DNA of 64,000 nucleotides from an uncultured Pontibacter sp. GTDB lineage: Bacteria; Bacteroidota; Bacteroidia; Cytophagales; Hymenobacteraceae. The stretch covers positions 558,001 through 622,000 of the forward strand of contig NZ_CANLMZ010000006.1 in NCBI RefSeq assembly GCF_947492645.1, given 5' to 3'. Shown one piece after another: positions 1 through 8,830 of the stretch. A program made the translations under genes and the position numbers. Each line of letters begins with the position of its first letter. The stretch's first letter is position 1. Under the pieces are notes generated by a model. It made no database searches and had not been told where the DNA came from. It saw nothing but the letters and a program-made list of their open reading frames with translations.

Positions 1-222
1 GCCATAATTGCATTTACCTTTATCACAGCACCCGTAGCAGCACATGTTATTGCCAGAACAGCAGTCAGGAATCGCTCTCCGTTCTGGAGCAAAACCAACC
101 TGAAAGAATTTAAGCCATACTTAGATAAGGAACACCTTGAAAAGGTAAAGAACCACGACATGTACAGAGCGGAGGCGGAGGCGCAGGTGGAGCAAAAGCC
201 TAATGGTGGTGGTGATACCTGA
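1..222 (+). CDS. mnhG: Mrp/Mnh cation antiporter subunit G, C-terminal fragment
   Basis: The frame is open from base 1 to a TGA at 220-222, giving 73 residues of a protein that begins outside the window. The visible part starts in a hydrophobic helix (IAFTFITAPVAAHVIARTA), which resembles the conserved 'TAPVAAH..ARAA' helix of MnhG/MrpG/PhaG, followed by a charged tail ending in NGGGDT. MrpG is a small membrane subunit of the multisubunit Na+(K+)/H+ antiporter. The last 23 bases overlap the 3' end of the convergent phosphatase gene. The other mnh genes would be expected upstream of the window. The assignment rests on a short segment. Confidence 0.75.
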   Translation, partial: AIIAFTFITAPVAAHVIARTAVRNRSPFWSKTNLKEFKPYLDKEHLEKVKNHDMYRAEAEAQVEQKPNGGGDT

Positions 223-1012
223 TGAAGGGCCTTATTGACTGTGCATAGGTTTCAAGTGCGTCAACGGAGTGCACCAGATGGTCCGGATAAGTCAGCGCCG
301 TTAACCGGCCACCAAACACACAGCCGGTATCAATATTAATGGTGTTATTGCGCCACAGGGGCTCATGTACCGGGGTGTGGCCGTATACTACAATGGCATT
401 TCCGCAATACTCAGCTGCCCAGTCCAGGCGCACAGGTAGCCCTTTATCATCGATCTCGCCTGTAGTGGGGCCGTAAAGGCACAGTTCCCTCACGCCTTTG
501 GTGTTTAACCCGTGCAGTTCCTCTTCCAGTCCGGCATGCGCAACCACAAGGCGTCCATGGTCAAGTATGATATGGTGTGGCAGGCTCCCGAGGAAATTCT
601 TTATTTTTTGCCTGAAGCTGCTGTCGTATTTTTTGAGCTGCGCTACTGTTATTTCCAGGCCGTGCCTAATTTTAACGCTTCGCCCCGAAAGCATGCGAAA
701 CAGTTTGTCGTCGTGGTTGCCGCTTACGCAATACGCAAGGCCGGCATCTACCATGTTCATTACCAGCCGCACCACCTCCGGCGAGTTGGGGCCACGGTCC
801 ACCAGGTCGCCTACAAACAGCACAATGCTGCTGTCAGGCCGTGTGATGTGGTATTGTTGCTTTTGTTCGTCAAACGCAACCTTGTAATGCAACTCCTCCA
901 GCAAAGACACTAATTCCCTGAAACAGCCGTGCACATCGCCTATTATATGAAAGGGCCCTTGCAGGTGCGGTAGCTCTAAAATACTTTGTGTAGCTGCTTG
1001 TTTTCTAGGCAT
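200..1012 (-). CDS. Metallophosphoesterase, PPP-type serine/threonine phosphatase
   Basis: The 270-aa product carries the calcineurin-like metallophosphatase signature: GDVHG at residues 25-29, GDLVDRG at 68-74, GNHD at 98-101, then HAG near 162 and YGHTP near 213. Together these supply the ligands of the dinuclear metal centre. The arrangement is that of the phage-lambda/PrpA-type bacterial PPP phosphatases; ApaH-type diadenosine tetraphosphatase activity is an alternative that sequence alone does not exclude. The protein ends in a natural run of four histidines (RYHHHH). The 3' end overlaps the convergent mnhG by 23 bp. A purine-rich AAAGGAG lies just upstream of the ATG. It appears monocistronic. 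Confidence 0.85.
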   Translation of the reverse strand: MPRKQAATQSILELPHLQGPFHIIGDVHGCFRELVSLLEELHYKVAFDEQKQQYHITRPDSSIVLFVGDLVDRGPNSPEVVRLVMNMVDAGLAYCVSGNHDDKLFRMLSGRSVKIRHGLEITVAQLKKYDSSFRQKIKNFLGSLPHHIILDHGRLVVAHAGLEEELHGLNTKGVRELCLYGPTTGEIDDKGLPVRLDWAAEYCGNAIVVYGHTPVHEPLWRNNTINIDTGCVFGGRLTALTYPDHLVHSVDALETYAQSIRPFIRYHHHH

Positions 1013-1128
1013 AAACTCTTCTCTCCTTTTACTGCATTTTAGGTTTAGGATCGCTTTATCCAGTAATTAAACAGAAATCAGCAATTTAGGTTAGGCTGTA
1101 AGCTGGTATTTTTATGTATAGCAGTTGG

Positions 1129-1136
1129 TAATTTTG
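1129..1136 (+). promoter_or_regulatory. Candidate -7 box (TAATTTTG) for the ClC gene
   Basis: The octamer matches the Bacteroidota -7 consensus TAnnTTTG and lies about 80 bp upstream of the preferred ClC start at 1218. I see no clear TTG at the -33 position, so this is a weak call. Confidence 0.35.
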
Positions 1137-1217
1137 CCAACTTTTAATTGGCCTTAGCCGTTGTTCTGCTTAATTTGCAGACTTCATTCTATATATTTTT
1201 CAGGCGTACCCTCTGAA

Positions 1218-2996
1218 ATGCCCTACTTTAAAAAAATAAAGATTCCACTTCTCTGGCTTCGCCGCCATACTTCCGACAGGGAATTCATGCTACTATCGAG
1301 TGCGCTGGTGGGGCTTACTGCTGGCCTTGCCGCAGTTGTGCTTAAAACGCTGGTGCACTACATACACCTGTTGTTGGCTTATGGCAACCGCCTGCTCGAC
1401 CAGCCCTACTGGTTAGTGGTTTTCCCGTTGGTGGGTATTTTACTTACGGTATTTATTGTAAGGGTGATGTTTAACGGTAAAATTGACCGGGGCACAGCAA
1501 ACATACTTTTCAATATTTCGCAAAAATCAAGTATGGTGGAGCGGCACAAAATGTACTCTCATGTACTAACAAGCGGTATAACAGCCGGTTTTGGCGGTTC
1601 TGCTGGCCTGGAGTCTCCTATCGTGGTTACTGGTTCTGCCATCGGATCTAATTTTGGTCGCGAATACCACTTAAACTACCGCGACAGAACGTTGCTGCTG
1701 GCATCAGGTGCCGCTGCAGGTATTGCCGCGGTGTTCAACGCCCCAATAGCTGGAGTGTTGTTTGCCATAGAGGTTTTGCTTATCGACATAAGTATAACAG
1801 CTTTTATCCCTTTAATTATTTCTGCCGTAGTTGGTGCCCTTTGCTCTAAAATCATACTTAACGAGGACATACTTTTTAGCCTGGGGCAACGGGAGTTTTT
1901 TGAAGCGGGGCACCTGCCGTTTTATGTATTGCTTGGCCTGCTTACCGGAATCATATCGGTGTATTACACACGCATGGCTTTGCACGTAGAGGAATTATTC
2001 GAGGAGTATCAAAGTAAAGTATACACGCGTGCAATAGTTGGCGGCATGCTTTTAGGTTTATTAATCATGCTCTTTCCGCCGCTGTTTGGCGAAGGCTACG
2101 ACAGCATCAGTCTATTGGAAAGCAACAATGCCGCGCTGCTGCTGCAAGATAGCTGGCTGGCCTTTTTTGGCACAAACGAGTGGCTTATACTTGGCTTTAT
2201 AGGTGCCCTGGCGCTTGTAAAGGTGTTTGCTACAACTATAACCATTTCATCTGGTGGTAACGGTGGTAACTTTGCGCCCTCTATGTTTGTGGGTGCCAGC
2301 ACCGGGTACTTTTTTTCAAAGCTGATGAACATGCTGCAGGTGAGCAACCTGCCCATCAACAGCTTCTCGATGGTGGGCATGGCAGGTATACTTAGCGGGG
2401 TAATGCACGCCCCCCTGACAGCGGTTTTCCTGATAGCGGAGATTACCGGGGGGTATATGCTGATGATACCGTTGATGATTGTGGCCGCAACATCTTTTGC
2501 AGTTGTAAAATACTTTGAGCCATACTCCCTTGACACCAAAAAACTAGCGCAGAAAGGGCAACTGCTCACGCATAACAAAGACAGAACGATACTGCGCATC
2601 ATGCAGATTAAGCACCTGATCGAAACCGATTTTCAGGAAATATCCCCGGATGCCACACTTGGCGAGTTGGTGCAGGTTATAGCCCACTCCCGCAGAAATC
2701 TGTTCCCGGTAGTAAATGCCAAGCAGCATCTGGAAGGGGTTATACTTCTGGAGAACGTTCGGGAGATTATGTTTAAAACCGAGAAATACGATACTGTTAA
2801 AGTAAAAGAGCTGATGCTGAAACCACCCGCCCTTGTGCAGCATGATGATAGTATGGCTGATGTGATGAAGAAGTTCGATGAATCCGGTGCCTGGAACTTA
2901 CCTGTGTTAGAAGGTGAATCATACTTGGGGTTTGTATCAAAATCAAGCATTTTTACCAAGTATAGAAAACTGCTCATTAAAACTACTGCAAACTAA
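1218..2996 (+). CDS. ClC-family chloride channel/antiporter with C-terminal CBS domains
   Basis: I chose the ATG at 1218 (MPYFKKIK) over the one at 1161 because the upstream 19 residues look like untranslated leader; this gives 592 aa. The membrane domain (roughly residues 25-440) holds the ClC landmarks: GSAG followed by GLESPIVVTG (the glutamate is the usual gating Glu), AAGIAAVFNAPIAGVLFAIE, and GGNGGNFAPSMFVGA (the GGxFxP selectivity motif). A C-terminal part of about 130 residues contains two CBS-type repeats ('LFPVVNAKQHLEGVILLENVR' region and 'WNLPVLEGESYLGFVSKSSI' region), likely nucleotide-sensing. Whether it is a channel or a Cl-/H+ exchanger cannot be told from this reading. Confidence 0.9.
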   Translation: MPYFKKIKIPLLWLRRHTSDREFMLLSSALVGLTAGLAAVVLKTLVHYIHLLLAYGNRLLDQPYWLVVFPLVGILLTVFIVRVMFNGKIDRGTANILFNISQKSSMVERHKMYSHVLTSGITAGFGGSAGLESPIVVTGSAIGSNFGREYHLNYRDRTLLLASGAAAGIAAVFNAPIAGVLFAIEVLLIDISITAFIPLIISAVVGALCSKIILNEDILFSLGQREFFEAGHLPFYVLLGLLTGIISVYYTRMALHVEELFEEYQSKVYTRAIVGGMLLGLLIMLFPPLFGEGYDSISLLESNNAALLLQDSWLAFFGTNEWLILGFIGALALVKVFATTITISSGGNGGNFAPSMFVGASTGYFFSKLMNMLQVSNLPINSFSMVGMAGILSGVMHAPLTAVFLIAEITGGYMLMIPLMIVAATSFAVVKYFEPYSLDTKKLAQKGQLLTHNKDRTILRIMQIKHLIETDFQEISPDATLGELVQVIAHSRRNLFPVVNAKQHLEGVILLENVREIMFKTEKYDTVKVKELMLKPPALVQHDDSMADVMKKFDESGAWNLPVLEGESYLGFVSKSSIFTKYRKLLIKTTAN

Positions 2997-3063
2997 TGTA
3001 TGGCAGACTGGTGTTAGGGCTTTAATTGTGTTGCTAACTCCTGTTTCTACTAGTTAACACCGA

Positions 3064-4770
3064 TCACCTCTGAGGGTCGCTTAAATCTTTGCCAATACCC
3101 TCTACACCTGCTGCAGTTCTAAAACCGCTTACCAGGCAGTCTTTCCAGTAAGCTAAAAAAGAGTTTGACTTCGCACGCACCACTTCTATTTTACCTGGCC
3201 GCAGGTTTTCTCCCTCTTTCGGGTTATCCGATTTTATGACCACCTTGTTCGCCACTTTAGAGATTATCTTTTTACCTAACGACTGGCGTTTGTCTGCATC
3301 CTTTGTCAGGATATCCACTTTAAAGTCTTGGTAGCGCACATTTAAATTACCGGTTGCCTTGTTGCGTGTGAGCTCGATCTTAAAATCGCTGCGTTGCAAT
3401 TTGCCTTCTTTTATACTTATAAAAGCTGTTGGCTCCAGTATGCTGTTAAGCGTAGCGGGGTTGGCAGGCCCTGCAGTTCCCTGTAACGTGTGGTAAGCGT
3501 TTGGGTCTATCAGGTTGAGGCGTGCTTCAACTGAAAGAGGCGCATCACCGTTTATACTTGCCGTAAAATTTATCACAGCCGGGTTTTTAGCCGACATCAG
3601 GTTTTTATCGTTCGTGATATTGGTGATAGTAGCATCGGCATTCTGAAATGTTATCGCACCCACTTCTGTGGCTTCCGGAGACAACTCTTCATACTTTATG
3701 TACATATCCTGCACAGTTACTTTTCTTACATTTAGTCCCGTTTTAAGTTGCTGTACAAGGTCGTGCGGTAATGGCTTCTCCCCTTTTGGGTTAAAGTTTT
3801 TCTTATCCATGTATGCGCTTAACGAAGGTTTTTTGATAACCATGTTACCCGCCTCAATATTATTGTACCTGGAATGTAGGCTGTAGTCTAGGCCGCTTAT
3901 GTTTATCTCCGGCACATCAATATTAAAACTCGTAACGGCCATACTTTTACGTTGTGCCAAAGCAGCATTATTAACTAACGGTATAAGTTTAAGGTTGCCT
4001 ACGTTAAGTGTTCCATCCGAAGTGTTTGCTTTAAGTGCTGATGCCTGCAGGCGATACGCTTTGCCAGGAAGATTATACGTTGCCTTGCCAGATGCAAATT
4101 CCATACTTTGTGCATAGTATGCCTTGCTTTTATCCTGAAAGGAAGTGCTGTCGAGTTGGAGATCCTTTACCTTAACTGTAAAATCCTGAAGGGATAAAAC
4201 ATCCGTTTCAGCCTCTTTACTTTCCCTTATGGCCAGGGTGCCTCCGGTTATGTCGATGCGCCCAATCTTCAGATTTTTAGCAATGCCCTGCAGCGAAACA
4301 TGCAAAGGCTCATGCGTATTGGTTGTATCTGGGCGCATTGTTGTTAATATCAGAACAGGCCTGTTAATTTGCAGCCGGTTTAGATTCAAGGGTTTACCTC
4401 TAACTATCCCTAACAGGTTTATGCCTTTCAGTTGCGTTTCTTCTGCTGCCAACCGTAATAGGGAACGGGGTACCTCATTGGCGATAGATGTGTCTGTTTT
4501 TGCTGCTGTGTTTAGCTTCTCCCACGCCGCAAAAACTGGAGTCAGCAATAAACTATCGGCGCTGATGCTACCAGTAAGTATTCCGGCGTCTAAGCCATGC
4601 AGCTTCAAAGTATAAACTCCTTTGGTTTGCTGGTGCACCGTAGTTTCCAGCTTATTTTTAAGCCAGGGCGAAAACAAGGTTGCGGAGACAACGGAAAGTA
4701 TAAGCAGTAATATGATGATGGCAAGTAATAACCATACCCACCATTTATGCAGTAAAGATTTAATAAACAC
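3064..4770 (-). CDS. AsmA-like / DUF748-type inner-membrane protein
   Basis: This is a 568-aa protein with a single N-terminal transmembrane helix (about residues 10-32, WWVWLLLAIIILLLILSVV), followed by a long, beta-rich, low-complexity extracytoplasmic region with repeated 'I.I..G.L' and 'L.V.D..L' strands. That layout is typical of AsmA/TamB-type envelope proteins thought to bridge the periplasm and handle lipids or outer-membrane assembly. There is no catalytic signature. The gene is convergent with the ClC gene and divergent from the alpha/beta hydrolase. The family assignment comes from architecture rather than a diagnostic motif, so it should be read as 'AsmA-like, function unknown'. 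Confidence 0.5.
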   Translation of the reverse strand: MFIKSLLHKWWVWLLLAIIILLLILSVVSATLFSPWLKNKLETTVHQQTKGVYTLKLHGLDAGILTGSISADSLLLTPVFAAWEKLNTAAKTDTSIANEVPRSLLRLAAEETQLKGINLLGIVRGKPLNLNRLQINRPVLILTTMRPDTTNTHEPLHVSLQGIAKNLKIGRIDITGGTLAIRESKEAETDVLSLQDFTVKVKDLQLDSTSFQDKSKAYYAQSMEFASGKATYNLPGKAYRLQASALKANTSDGTLNVGNLKLIPLVNNAALAQRKSMAVTSFNIDVPEINISGLDYSLHSRYNNIEAGNMVIKKPSLSAYMDKKNFNPKGEKPLPHDLVQQLKTGLNVRKVTVQDMYIKYEELSPEATEVGAITFQNADATITNITNDKNLMSAKNPAVINFTASINGDAPLSVEARLNLIDPNAYHTLQGTAGPANPATLNSILEPTAFISIKEGKLQRSDFKIELTRNKATGNLNVRYQDFKVDILTKDADKRQSLGKKIISKVANKVVIKSDNPKEGENLRPGKIEVVRAKSNSFLAYWKDCLVSGFRTAAGVEGIGKDLSDPQR

Positions 4771-4901
4771 GTATCGTTGCGTTTCGTTTCGGAATGTGTA
4801 CGCATCAGGGAGAGGTGCGTTCTTAAATAGTGGACTTTACTTTTACTCATTTCTTGTATCTAAAGCAGCTTTCTTTGTGTAATGTATAAAAGCCCTGACC
4901 C

Positions 4902-5768
4902 ATGAAAACGTCCAACTGGCTCGATACCCTCCTTTATCCTTTTAAACACCATACATTGCCATTGGTGCAAGGCGGCAACATGCATTATGTTGATGAAGGG
5001 GCCGGTGACCCCATCGTATTCGTGCATGGTACGCCTACCTGGTCCTTTGTGTGGCGGCAGCAAATAAAATCGCTCAGCCGGAATTACCGTTGCATTGCCC
5101 CCGATCATCTTGGTTTTGGCTTATCTGATAAACCCACAGAACATGCATTTGCTTATACCCCGGCGGCACATGCCCAAAACCTGGAAGAACTTCTGAACCA
5201 CCTCCAACTGCAAAACATACTATTGGTAGTACACGATTTTGGCGGCCCCATCGGATTACGCTACGCAGAACGCTATCCGGAGAAAATAAAGAAGATAGTT
5301 ATACTTAACAGCTGGATGTGGCCATTAGAGGACGAAGCCAACATGATGAAAGCCAGTAAGTTTCTAAGTGGTGCAGTAGGGCGCTTTTTATACTTGCAGT
5401 TAGGTTTTTCAGCTAAGGTGCTGCTCCGAAAAGGATACCACGAACGTAAACATCTTACCAAAGAGGTGCATCAGCATTATACAAAACCCCTGGCATCGGC
5501 GGCAAAGCGTTTGGGAACCTGGCATTTCGCAAAGGCACTACATGCGTCAAATGATTACTTTAGTGCGCTGTGGCAGCACCGTGAAAACCTTAAAAGTATA
5601 CCTAAACTTATACTATGGGGTGAGAAAGATGCATTGCTGCCACTACATTTCCTGGATAAATGGACACAGGAATTTCCGGATGCGAAGGTAGTTAGGGTAA
5701 AGGCCGGGCATTTTTTACAGGAAGAGAAAGGCAGCGATGTGTCGGAGGAGATAAAGAAGTTTATTTAA
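4902..5768 (+). CDS. Alpha/beta hydrolase of the haloalkane dehalogenase/epoxide hydrolase type
   Basis: The 288-aa alpha/beta-fold enzyme has the oxyanion motif HGTPTWS (residues about 43-49), the Asp nucleophile in VHDFGGPIG (about 111-119), an acid candidate in GEKDALLP, and the catalytic His in AGHF near the C-terminus. An aspartate nucleophile places it with haloalkane dehalogenases and epoxide hydrolases rather than Ser esterases. True haloalkane dehalogenases have Trp directly after the nucleophile and Asn or Glu in HGxP as halide-binding residues. Here these are Phe and Thr, so dehalogenase activity is doubtful. The gene stands alone, convergent with the hisHAF-hisIE operon. Confidence 0.8.
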   Translation: MKTSNWLDTLLYPFKHHTLPLVQGGNMHYVDEGAGDPIVFVHGTPTWSFVWRQQIKSLSRNYRCIAPDHLGFGLSDKPTEHAFAYTPAAHAQNLEELLNHLQLQNILLVVHDFGGPIGLRYAERYPEKIKKIVILNSWMWPLEDEANMMKASKFLSGAVGRFLYLQLGFSAKVLLRKGYHERKHLTKEVHQHYTKPLASAAKRLGTWHFAKALHASNDYFSALWQHRENLKSIPKLILWGEKDALLPLHFLDKWTQEFPDAKVVRVKAGHFLQEEKGSDVSEEIKKFI

Positions 5769-5824
5769 AGTATAGCGTTAACAACTGCTAACCAGTAATG
5801 TATAGCCACCATACTTGGAAGTTG

Positions 5825-5870
5825 TACCTCTACCCCAAAGTTGCAGTAGTATAGCATTGGGGTAGAGGTA
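5825..5870. terminator. Convergent-end hairpin, 14-bp stem
   Basis: Perfect inverted arms (5825-5838 and 5857-5870; core CCTCTACCCCAA/TTGGGGTAGAGG) enclose an 18-nt loop between the hydrolase gene and the end of hisIE. There is no strong U-tract on either strand, so terminator function is inferred from position. Confidence 0.5.
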
Positions 5871-5874
5871 TGGT

Positions 5875-6483
5875 TTATTTCTTATGCCGGGCCTCTAAAA
5901 CGCCAACAACGTCTTTCAACTCAAGCCCTGAAGCGGCCAGTAAAACCAGCAGGTGGTAAAGTAAATCTGCCGCCTCGCCTTTCATGGTGTCAAGTTTGCC
6001 AGCTACGGCATCAATAACGGTTTCTACGGCTTCTTCGCCTACTTTTTGGGCAATCTTGTTTATACCTTTATCAAACAGGAAATTGGTGTAAGACCCCGGA
6101 ACAGGATTTTCTTTACGCGCTTGTATAACCTGCTCTAGTTGCGCGATAAACTGTATGGCAGCTATTCGCTTGGCCGTGGCCTCTTCGCCAAAACAGCTGG
6201 TGCTACCGGTATGGCAGGTCGGGCCTGCAGGGTTTACTTTTATAAGCAGAGCATCTGCGTCGCAATCCTCGGCTATGCTTACAACCTGCAGCGTATTGCC
6301 AGAGGTTTCGCCCTTGGTCCAGAGGCGGTTTTTGGAACGGGAAAAAAATGTAACCACCCCTTCCTGCTGCGTTTTTTCCAGGGCCTCCCGGTTCATGTAC
6401 CCCAGCATTAGTACCTGGCTTGTTACGTTATCCTGTATCACAGCGGGTATCAAGCCGCCTGTTTTATCGAAATCTAAATTCAC
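5875..6483 (-). CDS. hisI: Bifunctional phosphoribosyl-AMP cyclohydrolase / phosphoribosyl-ATP pyrophosphatase
   Basis: This 202-aa HisIE fusion catalyses the second and third steps of histidine biosynthesis. The N-terminal cyclohydrolase half (about 1-105) shows LMLGYMN, FFSRSK, LWTKGETSGN, the Asp-rich DCDADALL metal site and the zinc Cys residues in GPTCHTGSTSCFG. The C-terminal pyrophosphatase half (about 110-202) shows the MazG-like helical motif VGEEAVETVIDA and 'EAADLLYHLLVLL'. It is the last gene of hisHAF-hisIE, 52 bp after hisF. Cyclohydrolase-pyrophosphatase fusions are common in Bacteroidota and enterobacteria. Confidence 0.96.
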   Translation of the reverse strand: MNLDFDKTGGLIPAVIQDNVTSQVLMLGYMNREALEKTQQEGVVTFFSRSKNRLWTKGETSGNTLQVVSIAEDCDADALLIKVNPAGPTCHTGSTSCFGEEATAKRIAAIQFIAQLEQVIQARKENPVPGSYTNFLFDKGINKIAQKVGEEAVETVIDAVAGKLDTMKGEAADLLYHLLVLLAASGLELKDVVGVLEARHKK

Positions 6484-6535
6484 TTTTATAAGTTAAGAGC
6501 GTTAAAGCAGTTTATTTAAACAAATATGCGTGCTT

Positions 6536-7300
6536 TTATTTATTTACACGAACAGCTATACCTTTATCTTGAAGGTAGGCCTTCAGTACCGGAATCTCAA
6601 GTTCCCGGAAGTGGAACAGGCTTGCTGCAAGCGCTGCATCAGCATGTGCCACATGAAAGGCATCTGCAAAGTGCTCCATGCTTCCGGCGCCACCTGAGGC
6701 AATTACAGGCACAGATACAGCTTTGGCAACCTCTCCTGTAATATCAAGCGCAAAACCTGCTTTGGTACCGTCGTTATTCATACTTGTAAGTAAAATTTCG
6801 CCTGCACCTAATTCTACCACCTGCTTTGCCCAGTCAACTGTTTTATAGGCTGTTTCGATGGTGCCTGCGCGCGTGTATACTTTCCAGCCGGTTTCCTGGG
6901 TATACTTAGTGTCGATGGCCACCGTAACGCACTGGCTGCCAAAATGCCCGGCTAGTTCTGCAACCAATGCAGGATTTTTAATGGCTGATGAGTTCACGGA
7001 AACTTTATCGGCACCATTTTGCAACAGCACCTCCACATCCGCAACGCTACTGATGCCACCACCTACCGTAAACGGTATATCGATGTGGCGGGCAATGTCG
7101 CGCACAAGTTCGGCAAAAGTCTTGCGGCCTTCGTTTGTAGCGGTAATATCCAAGAACACCAGTTCGTCGGCACCTTGCCGGGCATACCATTTGGCAAGCT
7201 CTACAGGGTCGCCGGCATCACGTATGTTCTCGAACTGCACGCCTTTTACGCACCGGCCGTTCTTAATATCAAGGCAGGGTATAATACGTTTGGTTAACAT
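6536..7300 (-). CDS. hisF: Imidazole glycerol phosphate synthase cyclase subunit HisF
   Basis: This 254-aa TIM barrel begins [20 protein letters not shown], the classical HisF N-terminus with catalytic Asp in CLDIKNG. The second half-barrel repeat is visible at VAIDTK and in [14 protein letters not shown], which carries the second catalytic Asp; phosphate loops are GGGIS and ASGGAGS. With HisH it converts PRFAR and glutamine-derived ammonia into IGP and AICAR. The start overlaps the end of hisA by 7 nt, consistent with translational coupling. Confidence 0.98.
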   Translation of the reverse strand: MLTKRIIPCLDIKNGRCVKGVQFENIRDAGDPVELAKWYARQGADELVFLDITATNEGRKTFAELVRDIARHIDIPFTVGGGISSVADVEVLLQNGADKVSVNSSAIKNPALVAELAGHFGSQCVTVAIDTKYTQETGWKVYTRAGTIETAYKTVDWAKQVVELGAGEILLTSMNNDGTKAGFALDITGEVAKAVSVPVIASGGAGSMEHFADAFHVAHADAALAASLFHFRELEIPVLKAYLQDKGIAVRVNK

Positions 7301-8016
7301 ACAAATCGCTGTAAATCTTTTAACTGAATAGTGCCTTCGTAAATGGCCTTGCCAATGATGGCTCCTTTTACGCCAATCTCCTGTAACTGCTCCAGGTCGT
7401 CTATTGTGGTTACGCCACCGCTGGCAATAATGCCGGCATCAGGTAAAGTCAGTTTTAAGTGGCGGTAAGTGTTCGTGGATGGGCCTTGCAGCTTGCCGTC
7501 TTTACTAACGTCGGTACAAATAAAAAGCTTCGCACCCGTTTGCACATAGCCTGAAATAAACTCCTGTAAGGGATACTTGCTTTCTTCCGTCCAGGCGGAG
7601 ATGGCGATATTAGTGCCTTTGAAATCAGCGCCAATAATAATTTTTTCAGAGCCATACTTTAAGAGCCACGCCTTTACCTTTTCAGGCTCACGAACGGCTA
7701 TACTTCCTGCAGTTATTTGCGAGGCTCCTGCATCAAAAGCCTGTTTCACGGCCTCATCTGACTGTAAACCGCCACCAAAATCAATTGTAAGCTTTGTATG
7801 GGCAGCTATACTTTCCAGCACAGCCAGGTTTACCGGTTTTTTGGCGCGGGCACCATCAAGGTCTACCAGGTGCAGGCGCTTAATGCCATTAGCTTCAAAG
7901 CGTTTGGCTACATCAAGCGGGTTACTGTCGTAGGTAGTTTGCTGGGCAAAATCGCCTTCTGTCAGGCGCACACATTGGCCCCCGATCAAGTCGATAGCGG
8001 GAATAATCTCCATCAT
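7294..8016 (-). CDS. hisA: ProFAR isomerase HisA
   Basis: The 240-aa (beta/alpha)8 barrel starts [18 protein letters not shown] with the catalytic Asp in AIDL. DFGGGLQ and IASGGV form the phosphate-binding loops, and [12 protein letters not shown] supplies the second catalytic Asp. It performs the Amadori rearrangement ProFAR to PRFAR. The first ATG overlaps the hisH stop codon as ATGA (8013-8016), so translation is probably coupled. Two adjacent Met codons leave the exact start ambiguous by one residue. Confidence 0.97.
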   Translation of the reverse strand: MMEIIPAIDLIGGQCVRLTEGDFAQQTTYDSNPLDVAKRFEANGIKRLHLVDLDGARAKKPVNLAVLESIAAHTKLTIDFGGGLQSDEAVKQAFDAGASQITAGSIAVREPEKVKAWLLKYGSEKIIIGADFKGTNIAISAWTEESKYPLQEFISGYVQTGAKLFICTDVSKDGKLQGPSTNTYRHLKLTLPDAGIIASGGVTTIDDLEQLQEIGVKGAIIGKAIYEGTIQLKDLQRFVC

Positions 8017-8594
8017 AATGCAAGAAAGTTCTTAAGTATTTGTGAGCCGGCAGGTCCGCTTTTTTCAGGGTGAAACTGCGCAGCATAAAAGTTTTTGTAC
8101 TGTAAAGCCGCCGAAAAAGGCGCTGGATAATATGTTTGGGCAATCGTGTACTGGCTAAGCGGCACGTAGTAGCTGTGCACGTAGTATACATAGTCCTTTT
8201 CCTGCAGGCCAGCGAACAGCGGTGATTGCAACTGCTCTATCTCGTTCCAGCCCATGTGCGGCACCTTCAGTTCTGTATCGAAATGCTTAACCGGCAGCGG
8301 AATGATGTTTAACAAGTCCGTGTCTCCTTCTTCGGAGTGCTGGCATAAAAGCTGCATACCCAGGCAAACGCCAAAAAACGGTTGCTCCAGCGTGGGCAGG
8401 AGTTTATCCAGGTTGCGTGCTTTTAGTTGTGCCATGGCAGCTGCTGCCTGCCCCACACCCGGAAAAATCACTTTATCAGCTGCCTTTATTGTTTCAGCGT
8501 CGGCGCTAAGTGTGGCCTGCACACCCAGGCGTTCCAATGCAAACTGCACCGACTGTACATTTCCGGCTTTATAATCTACTATTACCAGGTTCAT
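8013..8594 (-). CDS. hisH: Imidazole glycerol phosphate synthase glutamine amidotransferase subunit HisH
   Basis: This 193-aa class I glutamine amidotransferase has the nucleophile Cys in GVCLGMQLL (about residue 76), the oxyanion strand PGVGQAAAAM, and the His/Glu pair in AAQFHPEKSG. It releases ammonia for HisF. It is the first gene of the second his operon. The 147-bp stretch between the leader-peptide stop (8742) and its ATG contains a strong intrinsic terminator, so expression of the whole hisHAF-hisIE operon probably depends on read-through of that attenuator. Confidence 0.97.
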   Translation of the reverse strand: MNLVIVDYKAGNVQSVQFALERLGVQATLSADAETIKAADKVIFPGVGQAAAAMAQLKARNLDKLLPTLEQPFFGVCLGMQLLCQHSEEGDTDLLNIIPLPVKHFDTELKVPHMGWNEIEQLQSPLFAGLQEKDYVYYVHSYYVPLSQYTIAQTYYPAPFSAALQYKNFYAAQFHPEKSGPAGSQILKNFLAL

Positions 8595-8687
8595 ATCTTT
8601 TAATTATGAATGACTAACTGCAATTACGGAATGCGCCTAAGTATAAACGCTGTAAACATTTCAACCCTAACGCCCCGAGCCAGAAAC

Positions 8688-8721
8688 AAAAAAGCCTGAC
8701 TCTTTCCGGAGTCAGGCTTTT
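8688..8721 (-). terminator. his operon attenuator terminator (upstream of hisH)
   Basis: On the minus strand a perfect 13-bp stem (AAAAGCCTGACTC / GAGTCAGGCTTTT, arms 8721-8709 and 8702-8690) with a 6-nt loop runs directly into a T tract. It sits between the His-rich leader ORF and hisH, with no other gene to terminate on this strand, so it is best read as the 3:4 hairpin of a leader-peptide attenuator. The leader segment at 8768-8775 (TTTCGGAG on the minus strand) can pair, with one bulge, with CTCCGGAAA in the terminator's 5' arm and loop. Confidence 0.88.
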
Positions 8722-8741
8722 GAATATCTATAGTATTTATA

Positions 8742-8813
8742 CTATTGGCTAATCCATAGGCATACGGCTCCGAAACTAATGCTTCGTGCATGATGATGAT
8801 GCTTATGAGCCAT
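8742..8813 (-). CDS. His-rich leader peptide of the hisHAF operon (MAHKHHHHARSISFGAVCLW...)
   Basis: This ORF encodes 23 residues starting ATG GCT CAT AAG and then four CAT codons, giving His at positions 3 and 5-8, and ends with TAG at 8742. Five of its first eight codons are His. It starts about 10-20 nt after a TAnnTTTG promoter and is followed by an intrinsic terminator before hisH. This is the classical architecture of hisL, where ribosome stalling at His codons under histidine starvation prevents formation of the terminator. A weak 4-bp hairpin (CGAA/TTCG, 8771-8786) could be the 1:2 structure. Confidence 0.87.
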   Translation of the reverse strand: MAHKHHHHARSISFGAVCLWISQ

Positions 8814-8830
8814 GGTGCCTTTCATTAGTG

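Noticed and set aside
498..913. Long plus-strand ORFs opposite the phosphatase gene
   Set aside because: They are reverse-frame shadows of a gene with clear metallophosphatase motifs and have no motif of their own.
2997..3063. Possible terminator (GGTGTTA/TAACACC) between ClC and the AsmA-like gene
   Set aside because: The stem is only 7 bp with a loop of more than 30 nt and no U tract.
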